Below, in pieces: positions 44,426-53,345 of a DNA stretch of 64,000 bases. Every line of letters starts with the position of its first letter. Position 1 is the first letter of the stretch. The translations under genes were made by a program, and so were the position numbers. Source of the DNA: Lentilactobacillus raoultii (lineage in GTDB: Bacteria > Bacillota > Bacilli > Lactobacillales > Lactobacillaceae); NCBI RefSeq assembly GCF_900411375.1, contig NZ_LS422984.1, positions 715,350 through 779,349 on the forward strand, in the 5' to 3' direction. The notes beneath the pieces are model-generated. The model did no database searches. It was not told the origin of the DNA and saw only the letters and a list, made by a program, of their open reading frames with translations.

Positions 44426-45781
44426 ATGGCTGATAAAAATGAATTTCATGATGATCGTGCGATTTTGGACGTTCACGATATGCCGCCGTTTTGGCCATGG
44501 GTTGGCCTTTCGTTGCAGCATATGTTTTCAATGTTTGGGTCAACGGTTATTGTGCCGTTACTAGTAGGGTTAAGTCCAAGTATTGCATTGTTTGCGTCTG
44601 GTGTTGGGACACTGTTACATATTATGATTACCCAACGAAAAATCCCAGCATATATGGGATCCAGTTTTGCGTTTATTACACCAATGTACGCGTTAATGCA
44701 CACGGCCGGGTATCCAGCGGTCGGCCAAGGAATCGTTGGTGTCGGCATTGTATACATGATTGTGGCTGGAATTATTTGGGCAATCGGTTCGGATTGGGTG
44801 GATAAAATTTTACCGCCGATTGTGGTTGGCCCAATCGTCATGGTAATTGGGCTGTCATTGGCCGGCAGCGCGGCTAAGGATGCCATGATGAAAAACAACC
44901 ATTATAATCTGACATACTTCCTCATTGCGCTGGTGACTTTGTTCTTGGCGATTGGTTTTAATATGCTGTTCAAAGGCTTTATTGGTTTGATTCCGGTCCT
45001 ACTGGCGATTGTTTGTGGTTACATTATTTCGGCGTTCTTTGGCCTGGTTGATTTACATGCCATTGCGGTGGCACCCTGGTTTAAATTTCCGGCATTTGAA
45101 ATTCCGGGATTATCCTACCATTTTCAAATCAATTGGGCGGCAATTCTTTCGATTACCCCGATTGCGTTTGTGACAATGACCGAACACATGGGACACATTA
45201 TGGTTTTGGATGAGTTAACCCACCGGGACTTCTTTAAGGATCCCGGCTTAAACCGAACGTTGGCTGGTGATGGGGCGGCTTCACTATTTGCCGGTCTGGT
45301 TGGCGCCCCGGCGATGACCAGTTATGGTGAAAATATCGGTGTCATGGCGATTACAAAGATTCACAGTGTCTACGTATTGATGGGTGCGGCCGGTTTTGCC
45401 ATTTTGTTTGCCTTTGTTAATAAACTAAATGTGCTCATTATGCAGATGCCCTTACCGGTGATTGGTGGGATTAGTTTCCTACTGTTTGGGACAATTGCCA
45501 CTGCCGGTATTCAAGTCATGGTCGAAAATAAAATCGACATGGGCTTGAAGCGTAATTTAATGATTGCGTCAACAATTATGGTCATTGGCGTCGGCAATGC
45601 TTACCTTCAATTAGGTGACTTTCAATTTACCGGTTTAGCCTTTGCGACGGTGATCGGAATTATCCTGAATTTAATTTTGCCACAAAAAGCGGCCAGTGAA
45701 AAAGAACACGAAGCTAAATTAGCACTTGAGAAAAAGCTGCACCAAGTTTCCGAAGATGTGACGAAAAAGCACCAAAATTAG
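44426..45781 (+). CDS. pyrP: Uracil permease (NCS2 family)
   Basis: 451 aa with about 12-14 transmembrane segments. LSLQHMFSMFGSTVIVPLL begins the first helix, and a TMTEHMGHI motif and GDGAASLFAGLVGAPAMTSYGEN are typical of UraA/PyrP. It imports uracil with H+. The PyrR attenuator upstream confirms the pyrimidine link. A polar C-terminal tail is rich in Lys and Glu. Confidence 0.95.
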   Translation: MADKNEFHDDRAILDVHDMPPFWPWVGLSLQHMFSMFGSTVIVPLLVGLSPSIALFASGVGTLLHIMITQRKIPAYMGSSFAFITPMYALMHTAGYPAVGQGIVGVGIVYMIVAGIIWAIGSDWVDKILPPIVVGPIVMVIGLSLAGSAAKDAMMKNNHYNLTYFLIALVTLFLAIGFNMLFKGFIGLIPVLLAIVCGYIISAFFGLVDLHAIAVAPWFKFPAFEIPGLSYHFQINWAAILSITPIAFVTMTEHMGHIMVLDELTHRDFFKDPGLNRTLAGDGAASLFAGLVGAPAMTSYGENIGVMAITKIHSVYVLMGAAGFAILFAFVNKLNVLIMQMPLPVIGGISFLLFGTIATAGIQVMVENKIDMGLKRNLMIASTIMVIGVGNAYLQLGDFQFTGLAFATVIGIILNLILPQKAASEKEHEAKLALEKKLHQVSEDVTKKHQN

Positions 45782-45875
45782 GAAGGCTATCGTTAGTTAA
45801 GCCGTGTTAACCAGTTTTGCGCTGGTTGGTGATTTGTTGTAAAATGCTCTTAATATTCAGATTAGGAGGGATTTC

Positions 45876-46367
45876 ATGGAACAACCGAGCGATCAGAAGG
45901 TTACTTATCGGCATGCCAAAACCAGACGTGATTTTGAAGTGGCAAAAGACTTGTTCATCGAATACGAAAAGGTAATGCAGCTGGATTTAAGTTTTCAAAA
46001 TTTTGATGACGAATTAAAGGAACTCCCCAAGCGTTATGGTCAACCAACCGGCGATTTGATTTTGGCTTCCGTGGGTCATCAGTTGGCCGGGGGCATTGCA
46101 GTTCACCAGTTTGAACCCGGCATTGCGGAAATGAAACGCCTCTATGTTAAAAATCAATTTCGAAGTTTGGGGATTGGCCATGAATTGGTTGCCCGAATTT
46201 TAGCCAGTGCGCAAAGATTAGGCTATCGGGCGATTCGCTTGGACACAATTCCCAGAATGAAAGCCGCTCAAAAAATTTACCGCGAAGCCGGCTTTAAGGA
46301 TATCCCACCTTATCGATATAATCCGGTGCCGGATGCCCTCTTTTTGGAGTGTCAATTGACTCATTAA
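45876..46367 (+). CDS. GNAT-family N-acetyltransferase
   Basis: 163 aa. MKRLYVKNQFRSLGIGHELV is the acetyl-CoA-binding motif; IRLDTIPRMKAAQKIYREAGF completes the fold. Substrate unknown. A strong AGGAGGG lies before the ATG. Monocistronic. Confidence 0.9.
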   Translation: MEQPSDQKVTYRHAKTRRDFEVAKDLFIEYEKVMQLDLSFQNFDDELKELPKRYGQPTGDLILASVGHQLAGGIAVHQFEPGIAEMKRLYVKNQFRSLGIGHELVARILASAQRLGYRAIRLDTIPRMKAAQKIYREAGFKDIPPYRYNPVPDALFLECQLTH

Positions 46368-46437
46368 TTCTCAATCAGAAGCATTTGCCGTCTCTGTATG
46401 TCAAACATGGTATGATTGGCTTAGAGGGGTGATTTAA

Positions 46438-46866
46438 ATGAAAAATCGGCAATTAGTTTCTGGGATGGTTGTGATGACGTTCATGTTGGGTGGCTTATCG
46501 GTGTCGCCAATATCGACTGTGGCCGCAAAATGGCAGACTGGCATGCCCAGGATTTTACGGGGAAACTTCACATCCCGATACTTAAAAAGTGGGGGCTTTC
46601 GGCCAACTTTAGCGGTGGGCACTAAAAAAATTGTGATTCAAACCTCGGCTAAGTCAAAAACAACCGTTGATCGAGTTTCGTCACGCCGCAGTACGCCGGT
46701 TTCTTATTTAATTAAGGGGACCTATCGAAATGGTGGTCGAACTTATTTGCGGATGATGTTTAACCGCTATCAAGGGAAAATTCGGGTTTCCTATAAGAAC
46801 AGTCATCTGGTTAATGGCCAATTAAAATGGACGAAGCATTATGCCGGCTGGTTTTATCAGAAATAA
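46438..46866 (+). CDS. Small secreted protein, WHxGTP family
   Basis: 142 aa. A signal peptide (about 1-29, ending TVAA) precedes KWQTGMPRILRGNFTS, the motif shared with the proteins at 34275 and 35033. The rest is basic and beta-rich with a YRNGGRTYLRMMF segment and ends GWFYQK. Function unknown. A TATGAT -10 with a TG extension lies just upstream. Confidence 0.7.
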   Translation: MKNRQLVSGMVVMTFMLGGLSVSPISTVAAKWQTGMPRILRGNFTSRYLKSGGFRPTLAVGTKKIVIQTSAKSKTTVDRVSSRRSTPVSYLIKGTYRNGGRTYLRMMFNRYQGKIRVSYKNSHLVNGQLKWTKHYAGWFYQK

Positions 46867-46879
46867 TTCAGACTATTGT

Positions 46880-46924
46880 AAAAGGCATCCTTTTGATCAA
46901 ATGAGATCGCGGGGATGCCTTTTT
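46880..46924. terminator. Bidirectional terminator
   Basis: AAAAGGCATCC pairs with GGATGCCTTTT, between two convergent genes. Confidence 0.85.
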
Positions 46925-46938
46925 AACTTAAATTAAAC

Positions 46939-47484
46939 CTAAAATCTTGGCCGATTGAAGCCGTGAGGGCCACCATGCGGTCCGCCAAACCCAGGTCCAC
47001 CAAAACCGTGGTGATGATGGTGATGACCATGGAAGCCGTTTGGCTGGTCATCACGACTCGGCAACTTCTCTTTAAGCGATCCGTTCAGTTTATCGAACAA
47101 AGTGTTTAATTGCTCAAGTTCTTCATCTGAAAGGCCATCAAAGATTGAATCGATTAATTCGTCGGAAGCACCGGTCTCATTTTCAATGGCGCTTTTACCG
47201 GCATCGGTCAGCGAAACGTTGATCACCCGCTTGTCGGTTTTATCAGGTGTTCGGCTGATGAAACCGCGATCTGCCAATTTAGACAGTAGTTCTGTTAGAG
47301 ATGATGGGCGAATGTCTAAAATTTCAGCAAGTTGTGATTGCATCAAAGTTCCTTCTTTGGCTAAAACGTGGAGTACTCGGTGCTGGCCTCTTAATTGATA
47401 GGGACGGGCAGAATGCCGAGCAAGGCGTTGAGAGCCGTGGAGGAAGCCAAAAATTTTTCGTAATAGGTCATTTTTATCGGTCAT
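46939..47484 (-). CDS. MarR-family regulator with His/Gly-rich tail
   Basis: 181 aa. A winged helix-turn-helix core (about 25-130: QSQLAEILDIRPSSLTELLSKL, TPDKTDKRVINVSLTDAG wing) is followed by a C-terminal tail of about 30 residues that contains six consecutive His and several GFGGP/GGPHG repeats. The tail could bind nickel, zinc or copper. Two palindromes flank its promoter, so it probably represses itself. No target transporter is adjacent. Confidence 0.9.
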   Translation of the reverse strand: MTDKNDLLRKIFGFLHGSQRLARHSARPYQLRGQHRVLHVLAKEGTLMQSQLAEILDIRPSSLTELLSKLADRGFISRTPDKTDKRVINVSLTDAGKSAIENETGASDELIDSIFDGLSDEELEQLNTLFDKLNGSLKEKLPSRDDQPNGFHGHHHHHHGFGGPGFGGPHGGPHGFNRPRF

Positions 47485-47508
47485 TAAAATTTCTCCTTTG
47501 TTATTTAT

Positions 47509-47578
47509 TTAGGTACCTAACATTGAGCAGTATAAACGAGATTGAGTGACAGGTCAATTATTTTGTTTGGGTACCTAA
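47509..47578 (-). promoter_or_regulatory. MarR gene promoter between two operator palindromes
   Basis: Minus strand: TTGACC (47552-47557), 17 bp, TATACT (47529-47534). Perfect palindrome TTAGGTACCTAA (47509-47520) lies downstream of the start and near-identical TTGGGTACCTAA (47567-47578) upstream of the -35. Centres are 58 bp apart. This looks like an autoregulatory pair. Confidence 0.8.
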
Positions 47579-47597
47579 TTGATTTTACGGACGTAAA

Positions 47598-47629
47598 AAA
47601 ACCAGACGAAGAATTGATCGTCTGGTTTT
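47598..47629. terminator. Rho-independent terminator
   Basis: AAAACCAGACG pairs with CGTCTGGTTTT; it ends the pepV transcript on the minus strand. Confidence 0.85.
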
Positions 47630-47655
47630 GGTTGTTATTTAATTTTAGTAGTCAA

Positions 47656-49008
47656 TTATTTGTCATCCACACAAAGTCGTTTGATCGCTTCAGCATAAAT
47701 GGCCATTGCTTTGAACATTGACTTGAGTTCCCAATTTTCATTAACTTGGTGCATGAAGTCCGGCGTTCCCGGCAGCATTGCGCCGTAAGCTACGCAGTTG
47801 TGCATCGTTCGGGCATAGGTGGCACCACCGGAAATTTGCGGCTTGGTTTTATCACCAGTGAGATCCTGATAAGTGGCCATTAATGTCTTTACCAAGTGGC
47901 TGTCAGTTGGGACGTAGAGTGGGGCTAAATAATCAAAGGCTTCGTAGTGCAGCTCATAAGGAGCCACGGCGGTTTTTAGTTTATCAATCAGGTCATCGCG
48001 ATTAACAGTCACCGGAATTCGCATGTCCAACTGCATCCGGGTTTCCTGTGGGGTGATTTTTAAACTTGAAATATTAACCGTCAAATGACCGGATTGTTGA
48101 TCTTCAATGTTTCCTAAAAGGTTCGTCCCTGTGGCGTCTTCCTTGAACAACTTTCCAAGAAAATCCAAAGTTGGGCTTGGAAAGAGTTCATCCAGAGCAA
48201 TTGCCAATCGGAGAACGGCGTTAGTACCTTCCGGGGCATTCATTGCATGAACCGATTTACCGAGAACGGTGATGCCGTTTGCGCCATCATTTTCGTAATC
48301 AAAGTGATGATTCGATAATGCTTGTTTGACTTCGGCCAGCTTTGGGCCATTATAGTGAGCCTTAGCGGGAACGGCATTGAACGCGCCGGTTAGATCGATA
48401 GCGAGATTGTCCTGACCAGGACCGACCAGATAAGCCTGTTCCAACCCCTTTTCAGCGTAAATCAATGGGAATTCGGCATCCGGGGCAATGCCCATGTCAA
48501 TTGGTTTTTCGTTGGCGTTATAAACCTTCATGTCCCGCCAGAGAGTCTCTTCATCGGTCCCAAAAATAAAGCGGATCTTCTTGTTGAAATGATACCCCTG
48601 ATCGACCAGGGCCTTAACGGCAAACAGTGTGGCCATTGAGGGGCCCTTGTCATCCTGAGTGCCTCGGCCGTAGATATGACCATCATCGATGGTTGCATCA
48701 AAAGGATCATGCTTCCAGTCATTCGGGTCACCGGTCGGGACAACATCGACGTGGCCAATGATGCCAAAGGTTTCGTTTCCGGAACCAATTTCAGCGTAGC
48801 CGTAGTTACCCTTAGGATCTTTATAGGTGTGGAAGCCAATCTCATCAGCAATTTTTAACACTTCGGATAAGGCATCGTCAATCCCTTGACCAAAAGGGGT
48901 GGTTTCGGTGACGGTTTTGCCATCGTAAACGGAAGGTTTACTGACAAGGCGTTTTAAGGCCTCAACTGCTTGATTTTGTTGGGCTTCTGTGACAATTTCT
49001 TGAGTCAT
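47656..49008 (-). CDS. pepV: Dipeptidase PepV (M20 family)
   Basis: 450 aa. Metal-binding motifs of the M20/Sapep group are present: GHVDVVPTGD, YGRGTQDDKG, FGTDEETLWRD, and a C-terminal ISGGATYARTMHN. PepV releases amino acids from dipeptides in the cytoplasm of lactic acid bacteria. It lies 85 nt after the YfcC gene on the same strand and is probably co-transcribed with it, which suggests joint use of peptides or amino acids. Confidence 0.93.
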   Translation of the reverse strand: MTQEIVTEAQQNQAVEALKRLVSKPSVYDGKTVTETTPFGQGIDDALSEVLKIADEIGFHTYKDPKGNYGYAEIGSGNETFGIIGHVDVVPTGDPNDWKHDPFDATIDDGHIYGRGTQDDKGPSMATLFAVKALVDQGYHFNKKIRFIFGTDEETLWRDMKVYNANEKPIDMGIAPDAEFPLIYAEKGLEQAYLVGPGQDNLAIDLTGAFNAVPAKAHYNGPKLAEVKQALSNHHFDYENDGANGITVLGKSVHAMNAPEGTNAVLRLAIALDELFPSPTLDFLGKLFKEDATGTNLLGNIEDQQSGHLTVNISSLKITPQETRMQLDMRIPVTVNRDDLIDKLKTAVAPYELHYEAFDYLAPLYVPTDSHLVKTLMATYQDLTGDKTKPQISGGATYARTMHNCVAYGAMLPGTPDFMHQVNENWELKSMFKAMAIYAEAIKRLCVDDK

Positions 49009-49093
49009 TTTAAAATCTCCTTATTAAGTTTAATTTTTGGGTAGACACTACAAAATTCATTGATCTAGATGACCAATGAATTTTGGGATTGCG

Positions 49094-50614
49094 TTACAAC
49101 AGGGCCATGACGCCCAAGAAGATCGCAGTGGTAACAAACAGGTAAATCATTAGCTTGAACATAAATTTCCACCAAACCGTAATGTTCACGTTGGCGATTG
49201 CCAAGGCGCCCATGACAACACCGGAAGTTGGTGTGATCAAGTTTACCCAACCGGAAGCACTTTGATAAGCAGTTACGACCAGACTTGGGTCAACGCCGGC
49301 AAACTTGCCCATTGGTCCGATAATCCCCATCGTTGCAGCAGCTAAACCGGAAGTCGATGGAATTAAGAAGGACATTGGGATATAGAAGATATAAGCCAAA
49401 ATGATGAAGACGACGGACCCAAGATTAGACAGGCCCATTTCGCCCCAGTGAAGGACGGTGGCGGTAATGTTCCCATCGTTCATAATCACTTGGATGCCCC
49501 GGGCAACGGCCACGATAATGGCAACACCCAGGAATTCACCCATCCCGTTTAAGAAGGCATTCACAAAAGTACTTTCCTTCATCTTGAAGACAAACATGAT
49601 GATAACGGCCATCAAGAAGAAGAGGGTCGTAATTTCAGTGAAGTACCAGGAACCAAATGGCACCAGATTGGAACCGATTAATTGGCCCAGAACGGGGATG
49701 TTTTGCAGCCATTTGGTGAAACTGGTGAAGAATGTCCATTTACTATTGATTTGATCCCATGGAATTAAGCCGACAATCATTAGTAAGAAAGTCAGACCGA
49801 ATAACCACAGAACGGCTTTTTGACGACCAGTCATTTTAGTACCGGCCTGATCCTTATGATCCAAAGCAAAGCGTTTCAGATCATCCTCATGCTGATTGAA
49901 AACAATTGATTTGGCAGGATCTTTCTCGATTTTTGAGGCATAACTGTAAACATAGAAGATACTGATGGCAACGGTGATAACTAACAGCACAATCCGTGAA
50001 AGAATTCCGTCCCCTGGTGAAATGTTAAGGGTTTGTGAAGCAACACCGGTTGCAAATGGGTTAACCGTGGAAGCTAAACAGCCAACCTGAGACCCTACCA
50101 GGACAATTGCGACGGCCACCATTTTATCAAAGCCAACGCCAATCATTACAGGAATTAGTAATGGGTAAAAAGCGATGGTTTCTTCGGCCATCCCATAAGT
50201 TGATCCGCCAAGAGCAAATAGAATCATTAACAATGGAATTAAAATCTTTTCTTTACCTTTGTATTTGGAAACAACGGAAGAAATCCCGTCATCTAATGCT
50301 TTCGTTTGGTTGACAACTCCCAGGAAGCCACCGATGACTAAAATAAATAGCGAAATTGAGATAGCACCTTCGGTATGGTCATTACCGATCATGCCGTAAA
50401 TCGGTGCCGTGAAGACATCCCAGATTCCCTGAGGATTTGAGGCGACCGCTTTATAGGTATGTGCAATAATATTGCCTGCTTTATCGGTGGAATATTGGCC
50501 GGCAGGAATCAGCCAGGTCAAAATAGCAACGAAAATAATAATCAGAAATAAAATTGTATAGGCGGAAGGCATTTTAAACTTTTTCCTTGGCCTTGCTTGT
50601 GGTTTGTTTTCCAT
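49094..50614 (-). CDS. YfcC-family membrane transporter
   Basis: 506 aa with about 12 transmembrane segments. The start KKFKMPSAYTILFLIIIFVAI, WLIPAGQY, and the GGSTYGMAEETIAFYPLLIP and TVNPFATGVASQ motifs are those of the YfcC family (related to DcuC and basic amino acid antiporters). The substrate is likely an amino or dicarboxylic acid. ATG at 50614 has GGAAG 8 nt before; an earlier in-frame GTG lies in that site. Confidence 0.9.
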   Translation of the reverse strand: MENKPQARPRKKFKMPSAYTILFLIIIFVAILTWLIPAGQYSTDKAGNIIAHTYKAVASNPQGIWDVFTAPIYGMIGNDHTEGAISISLFILVIGGFLGVVNQTKALDDGISSVVSKYKGKEKILIPLLMILFALGGSTYGMAEETIAFYPLLIPVMIGVGFDKMVAVAIVLVGSQVGCLASTVNPFATGVASQTLNISPGDGILSRIVLLVITVAISIFYVYSYASKIEKDPAKSIVFNQHEDDLKRFALDHKDQAGTKMTGRQKAVLWLFGLTFLLMIVGLIPWDQINSKWTFFTSFTKWLQNIPVLGQLIGSNLVPFGSWYFTEITTLFFLMAVIIMFVFKMKESTFVNAFLNGMGEFLGVAIIVAVARGIQVIMNDGNITATVLHWGEMGLSNLGSVVFIILAYIFYIPMSFLIPSTSGLAAATMGIIGPMGKFAGVDPSLVVTAYQSASGWVNLITPTSGVVMGALAIANVNITVWWKFMFKLMIYLFVTTAIFLGVMALL

Positions 50615-50911
50615 TTGAGTCACTTCCTTTTCTTTACTACACTCATTTTACAAAACACCTATTAATTTTCCGTGAATAAATAAAGAAGAATTTATGACTT
50701 ATTTCACAAATAGTTCCCATTTAACACTTACCTTTTGCACGTCTTTAGTGTATTTCAAACGTTTACAAATGTGAATTGATTAGCCTATTGAGTTTAGTTG
50801 ATGGTGAAAGATCTGCGAATAATTAATGAGTTAAAAGAATTACTGATTGGCCGCACAATGGCTGCTTTTGAGGTAAACTATCAGTAACCAACTATACGAG
50901 GTGATTGAAAA

Positions 50912-51874
50912 ATGAAAATTGTTGATTTAGACGGCTACGCGCTGAATCCTGGTGACCTTAGCTGGGATGGCTTTAAACAGTTTGGCGATTTTACCAATTA
51001 TGATCGGACAGCCGAAAATGATCAGGAGATTCTTAACCGAATTGGCGAGGCTGAAGTCGTGTTGACCAATAAGACGCCACTTGATCAAACGGTGATTGAA
51101 CAAGCACCTCAGTTAAAGTACATCGGGGTCTTGGCAACCGGCTACAATGTGGTTGATACGGCTGCTGCCAAAGCGCATCACGTGGTGGTGACCAACATTC
51201 CAAGTTATGGAACGGATGCGGTGGCCCAACATACCATTGCGCTGCTTTTGGAAATTACCAACCAAGTCGGCTTACATAGCGAGGCGGTCCGTCAGGGGGA
51301 ATGGGGTTCGGCAACCGATTTCACTTTCTGGAAAACACCACTAATTTCATTGACCAATAAGACGCTGGGGATTATCGGCTTGGGCCATATTGGCCGGGCA
51401 ACGGCTCAGATTGCTCATGCCCTTGGGATGAATGTGATCTTTTATAATCATCATCCAAAAGAGGTCGATCAGGATTGGCTCAAACAGGTGAGTTTGGAGG
51501 AAATTTGGCAAGCCGCCGATGTGATTAGTTTGCATACCCCACAAACACCCCAAACAACGGAAATGATTAACCAGCAGGTCATTGCGAAAATGAAGCCGGG
51601 AGTGATTCTCTTAAATACGGCTCGAGGTGGGTTGATTAATGAGTCAGACGTTGCGGCCGCCTTAGCCAGTGATCAAATTTTGGCTTACGGTGCGGATGTG
51701 GCCACTCAGGAACCGTTAAACGCGGATAGCCCGCTGTTAAAAGCGCCGCACGTTTTTTTAACGCCGCACATTGCCTGGGCGGCCACTGAAATTCGGGAAC
51801 GGTTAATGGGGATTGCCGTGGAAAATTTAAAGGCCTATCTGGCTGGCCACCCACAAAATGTGGTCAATCAGTAA
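50912..51874 (+). CDS. D-isomer-specific 2-hydroxyacid dehydrogenase
   Basis: 320 aa. LGIIGLGHIGRATAQIA is the NAD-binding loop; catalytic Arg (NTARGG), Glu (ATQEPLN) and His (TPHIAW) are in place. It resembles glycerate/hydroxypyruvate reductases. Substrate unknown. A CGAGGTGA ribosome site precedes the ATG; a strong terminator follows. Confidence 0.9.
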   Translation: MKIVDLDGYALNPGDLSWDGFKQFGDFTNYDRTAENDQEILNRIGEAEVVLTNKTPLDQTVIEQAPQLKYIGVLATGYNVVDTAAAKAHHVVVTNIPSYGTDAVAQHTIALLLEITNQVGLHSEAVRQGEWGSATDFTFWKTPLISLTNKTLGIIGLGHIGRATAQIAHALGMNVIFYNHHPKEVDQDWLKQVSLEEIWQAADVISLHTPQTPQTTEMINQQVIAKMKPGVILLNTARGGLINESDVAAALASDQILAYGADVATQEPLNADSPLLKAPHVFLTPHIAWAATEIRERLMGIAVENLKAYLAGHPQNVVNQ

Positions 51875-51900
51875 ATCGCTAACAAAATGATTGAATGCTA

Positions 51901-51966
51901 AAAACCGGATCGACTGATAATGAGCGGTGTGAGTGCTTAAGCCCCTTATCAAATCGATCCGGTTTT
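51901..51966. terminator. Bidirectional terminator
   Basis: AAAACCGGATCGA pairs perfectly with TCGATCCGGTTTT across a 40-nt loop. Confidence 0.8.
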
Positions 51967-51969
51967 AAA

Positions 51970-52482
51970 TTAATTGAGTAAGTGACGACGATGACGGGCG
52001 ATTTTTTGAATTGCCCATTCGTAGTGAGTCGTGGTCACGATTTTCAAATAGTGACTGATTGACTGATTTTCAGCTCCATTATCATACCGTCTGTTTATTA
52101 AGGCTTGATGACTCAATTCACTGGCGACGGCCATGATAGTGGTATGACTCTCATGAACCATTGCCTTGGCTTCGTTGAGGGTCGTTTGCTGATGGCGATT
52201 TCGAATTTGAGTGTTCATATCAGCACGGGTTTTTGGCGTATATGGAATTGGCAGAAAATCGGTCGGTCGTTGATGGACATGAGTGTCTTCAAACCAATTT
52301 AAGAATAATCGGTGCCATTCATGCAGATGAACCAGAACATCCCGAATATTTCGATCGCGGCCCTCAAAAGCAAAGGGTTGCTGTTCTTGCTCGGGAGTTA
52401 GCTGATCAATCATTGCCGATAATTTTGAAAAGCTGGTTTCAGCTGGAAAAAGTCCAGTTTGGTTGTTTGCTTGAAAGGTCAT
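51970..52482 (-). CDS. ClbS/DfsB-family four-helix protein
   Basis: 170 aa. GRDRNIRDVLVHLHEWHRLFLNW and PKTRADMNTQI match the ClbS/DfsB family, a DinB-like four-helix fold. ClbS protects against colibactin by hydrolysing its cyclopropane; most relatives have no known substrate. It is monocistronic with a GAGGTGAT ribosome site. Confidence 0.85.
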   Translation of the reverse strand: MTFQANNQTGLFPAETSFSKLSAMIDQLTPEQEQQPFAFEGRDRNIRDVLVHLHEWHRLFLNWFEDTHVHQRPTDFLPIPYTPKTRADMNTQIRNRHQQTTLNEAKAMVHESHTTIMAVASELSHQALINRRYDNGAENQSISHYLKIVTTTHYEWAIQKIARHRRHLLN

Positions 52483-52571
52483 TTCTCGATCACCTCGATT
52501 ACTGAATGATGAGTGGCTTTGCTAACCATTAGTATATCGAAAGGTAGTCGAGTGGCGCTAATTTAAAGATT

Positions 52572-53345
52572 CTAGCCGTCAATTTCGTTAAAGAAGCTAA
52601 GCAGTTCCTCTTTGGTTAGATTGTCTTTTTCGTCACCAGAAATATCATAGGTGATTTTACCATGATCCAAGACAATTAAGCGGTTGCCGTATTTTAAAGC
52701 ATCGTCCAAGTGATGGGTAATCATCAGGCAGGTCAGATGATTGGTAGTGATTTGATGGTTGGTTGCCGTCATCAGCTCCTGAGAAGTTTGGGGATCCAGT
52801 GCGGCAGTATGTTCATCCAGTAACAGGATTTCCGGTCGCTTGATAGTGGCCATTAGAAAACTGAGTGCCTGACGCTGGCCGCCGGATAACTTGCCGGTGG
52901 CGGTATTTAAACGATTTTCCAACCCATTGTTCATGGTAGACGTAATGGCTTTAAAGTGAGCCATTTGCTGCTTTAATTTTCGCGGTCCCAGTCCCCTGTG
53001 CTGACCGCGTTTCATTGATAATAACAGGTTTTCTGAAACCGTCATTCGAGGGGCTGTTCCCATCTTTGGATCCTGGAAAACCCGACTGAGGAAGCGGGTT
53101 CGTCGTTCAACTGACATGTTGGTGATGTCGCGGCCGTGTAATAAAATCTGGCCGCCAGTGACGTGAAGATCACCCCCGATGACATTGAATAGGGTTGATT
53201 TGCCAGCACCGTTTGAGCCCAGAATGGTAATAAAATCACCGGGGTAAATAGCCAAATTAACGTGATCCATAATGTTGATTTGTTCTGGCGTCCCGGAATT
53301 GACGGTCACCACAATATCTTTTAATTCAAAAATCGGTTCAGTCAT
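52572..53345 (-). CDS. ABC transporter ATP-binding protein (TrpY/Z-like system)
   Basis: 257 aa. Walker A GSNGAGKST, signature KLSGGQRQALSF and Walker B ILLLDEHTAALD are intact. It energises the permease at 53338, overlapping it by 8 nt. The three-gene set (binding protein, permease, ATPase) matches the TrpXYZ group proposed to import tryptophan or related aromatics. Confidence 0.92.
   Translation of the reverse strand: MTEPIFELKDIVVTVNSGTPEQINIMDHVNLAIYPGDFITILGSNGAGKSTLFNVIGGDLHVTGGQILLHGRDITNMSVERRTRFLSRVFQDPKMGTAPRMTVSENLLLSMKRGQHRGLGPRKLKQQMAHFKAITSTMNNGLENRLNTATGKLSGGQRQALSFLMATIKRPEILLLDEHTAALDPQTSQELMTATNHQITTNHLTCLMITHHLDDALKYGNRLIVLDHGKITYDISGDEKDNLTKEELLSFFNEIDG

Noticed and set aside
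44327-44543. Short minus-strand ORFs across the pyrP leader
   Set aside because: They run over the PyrR attenuator and the start of pyrP and have no ribosome site.
47102-47398. Plus-strand ORF of 98 aa opposite the MarR gene
   Set aside because: It is a shadow of the MarR coding sequence without a ribosome site.
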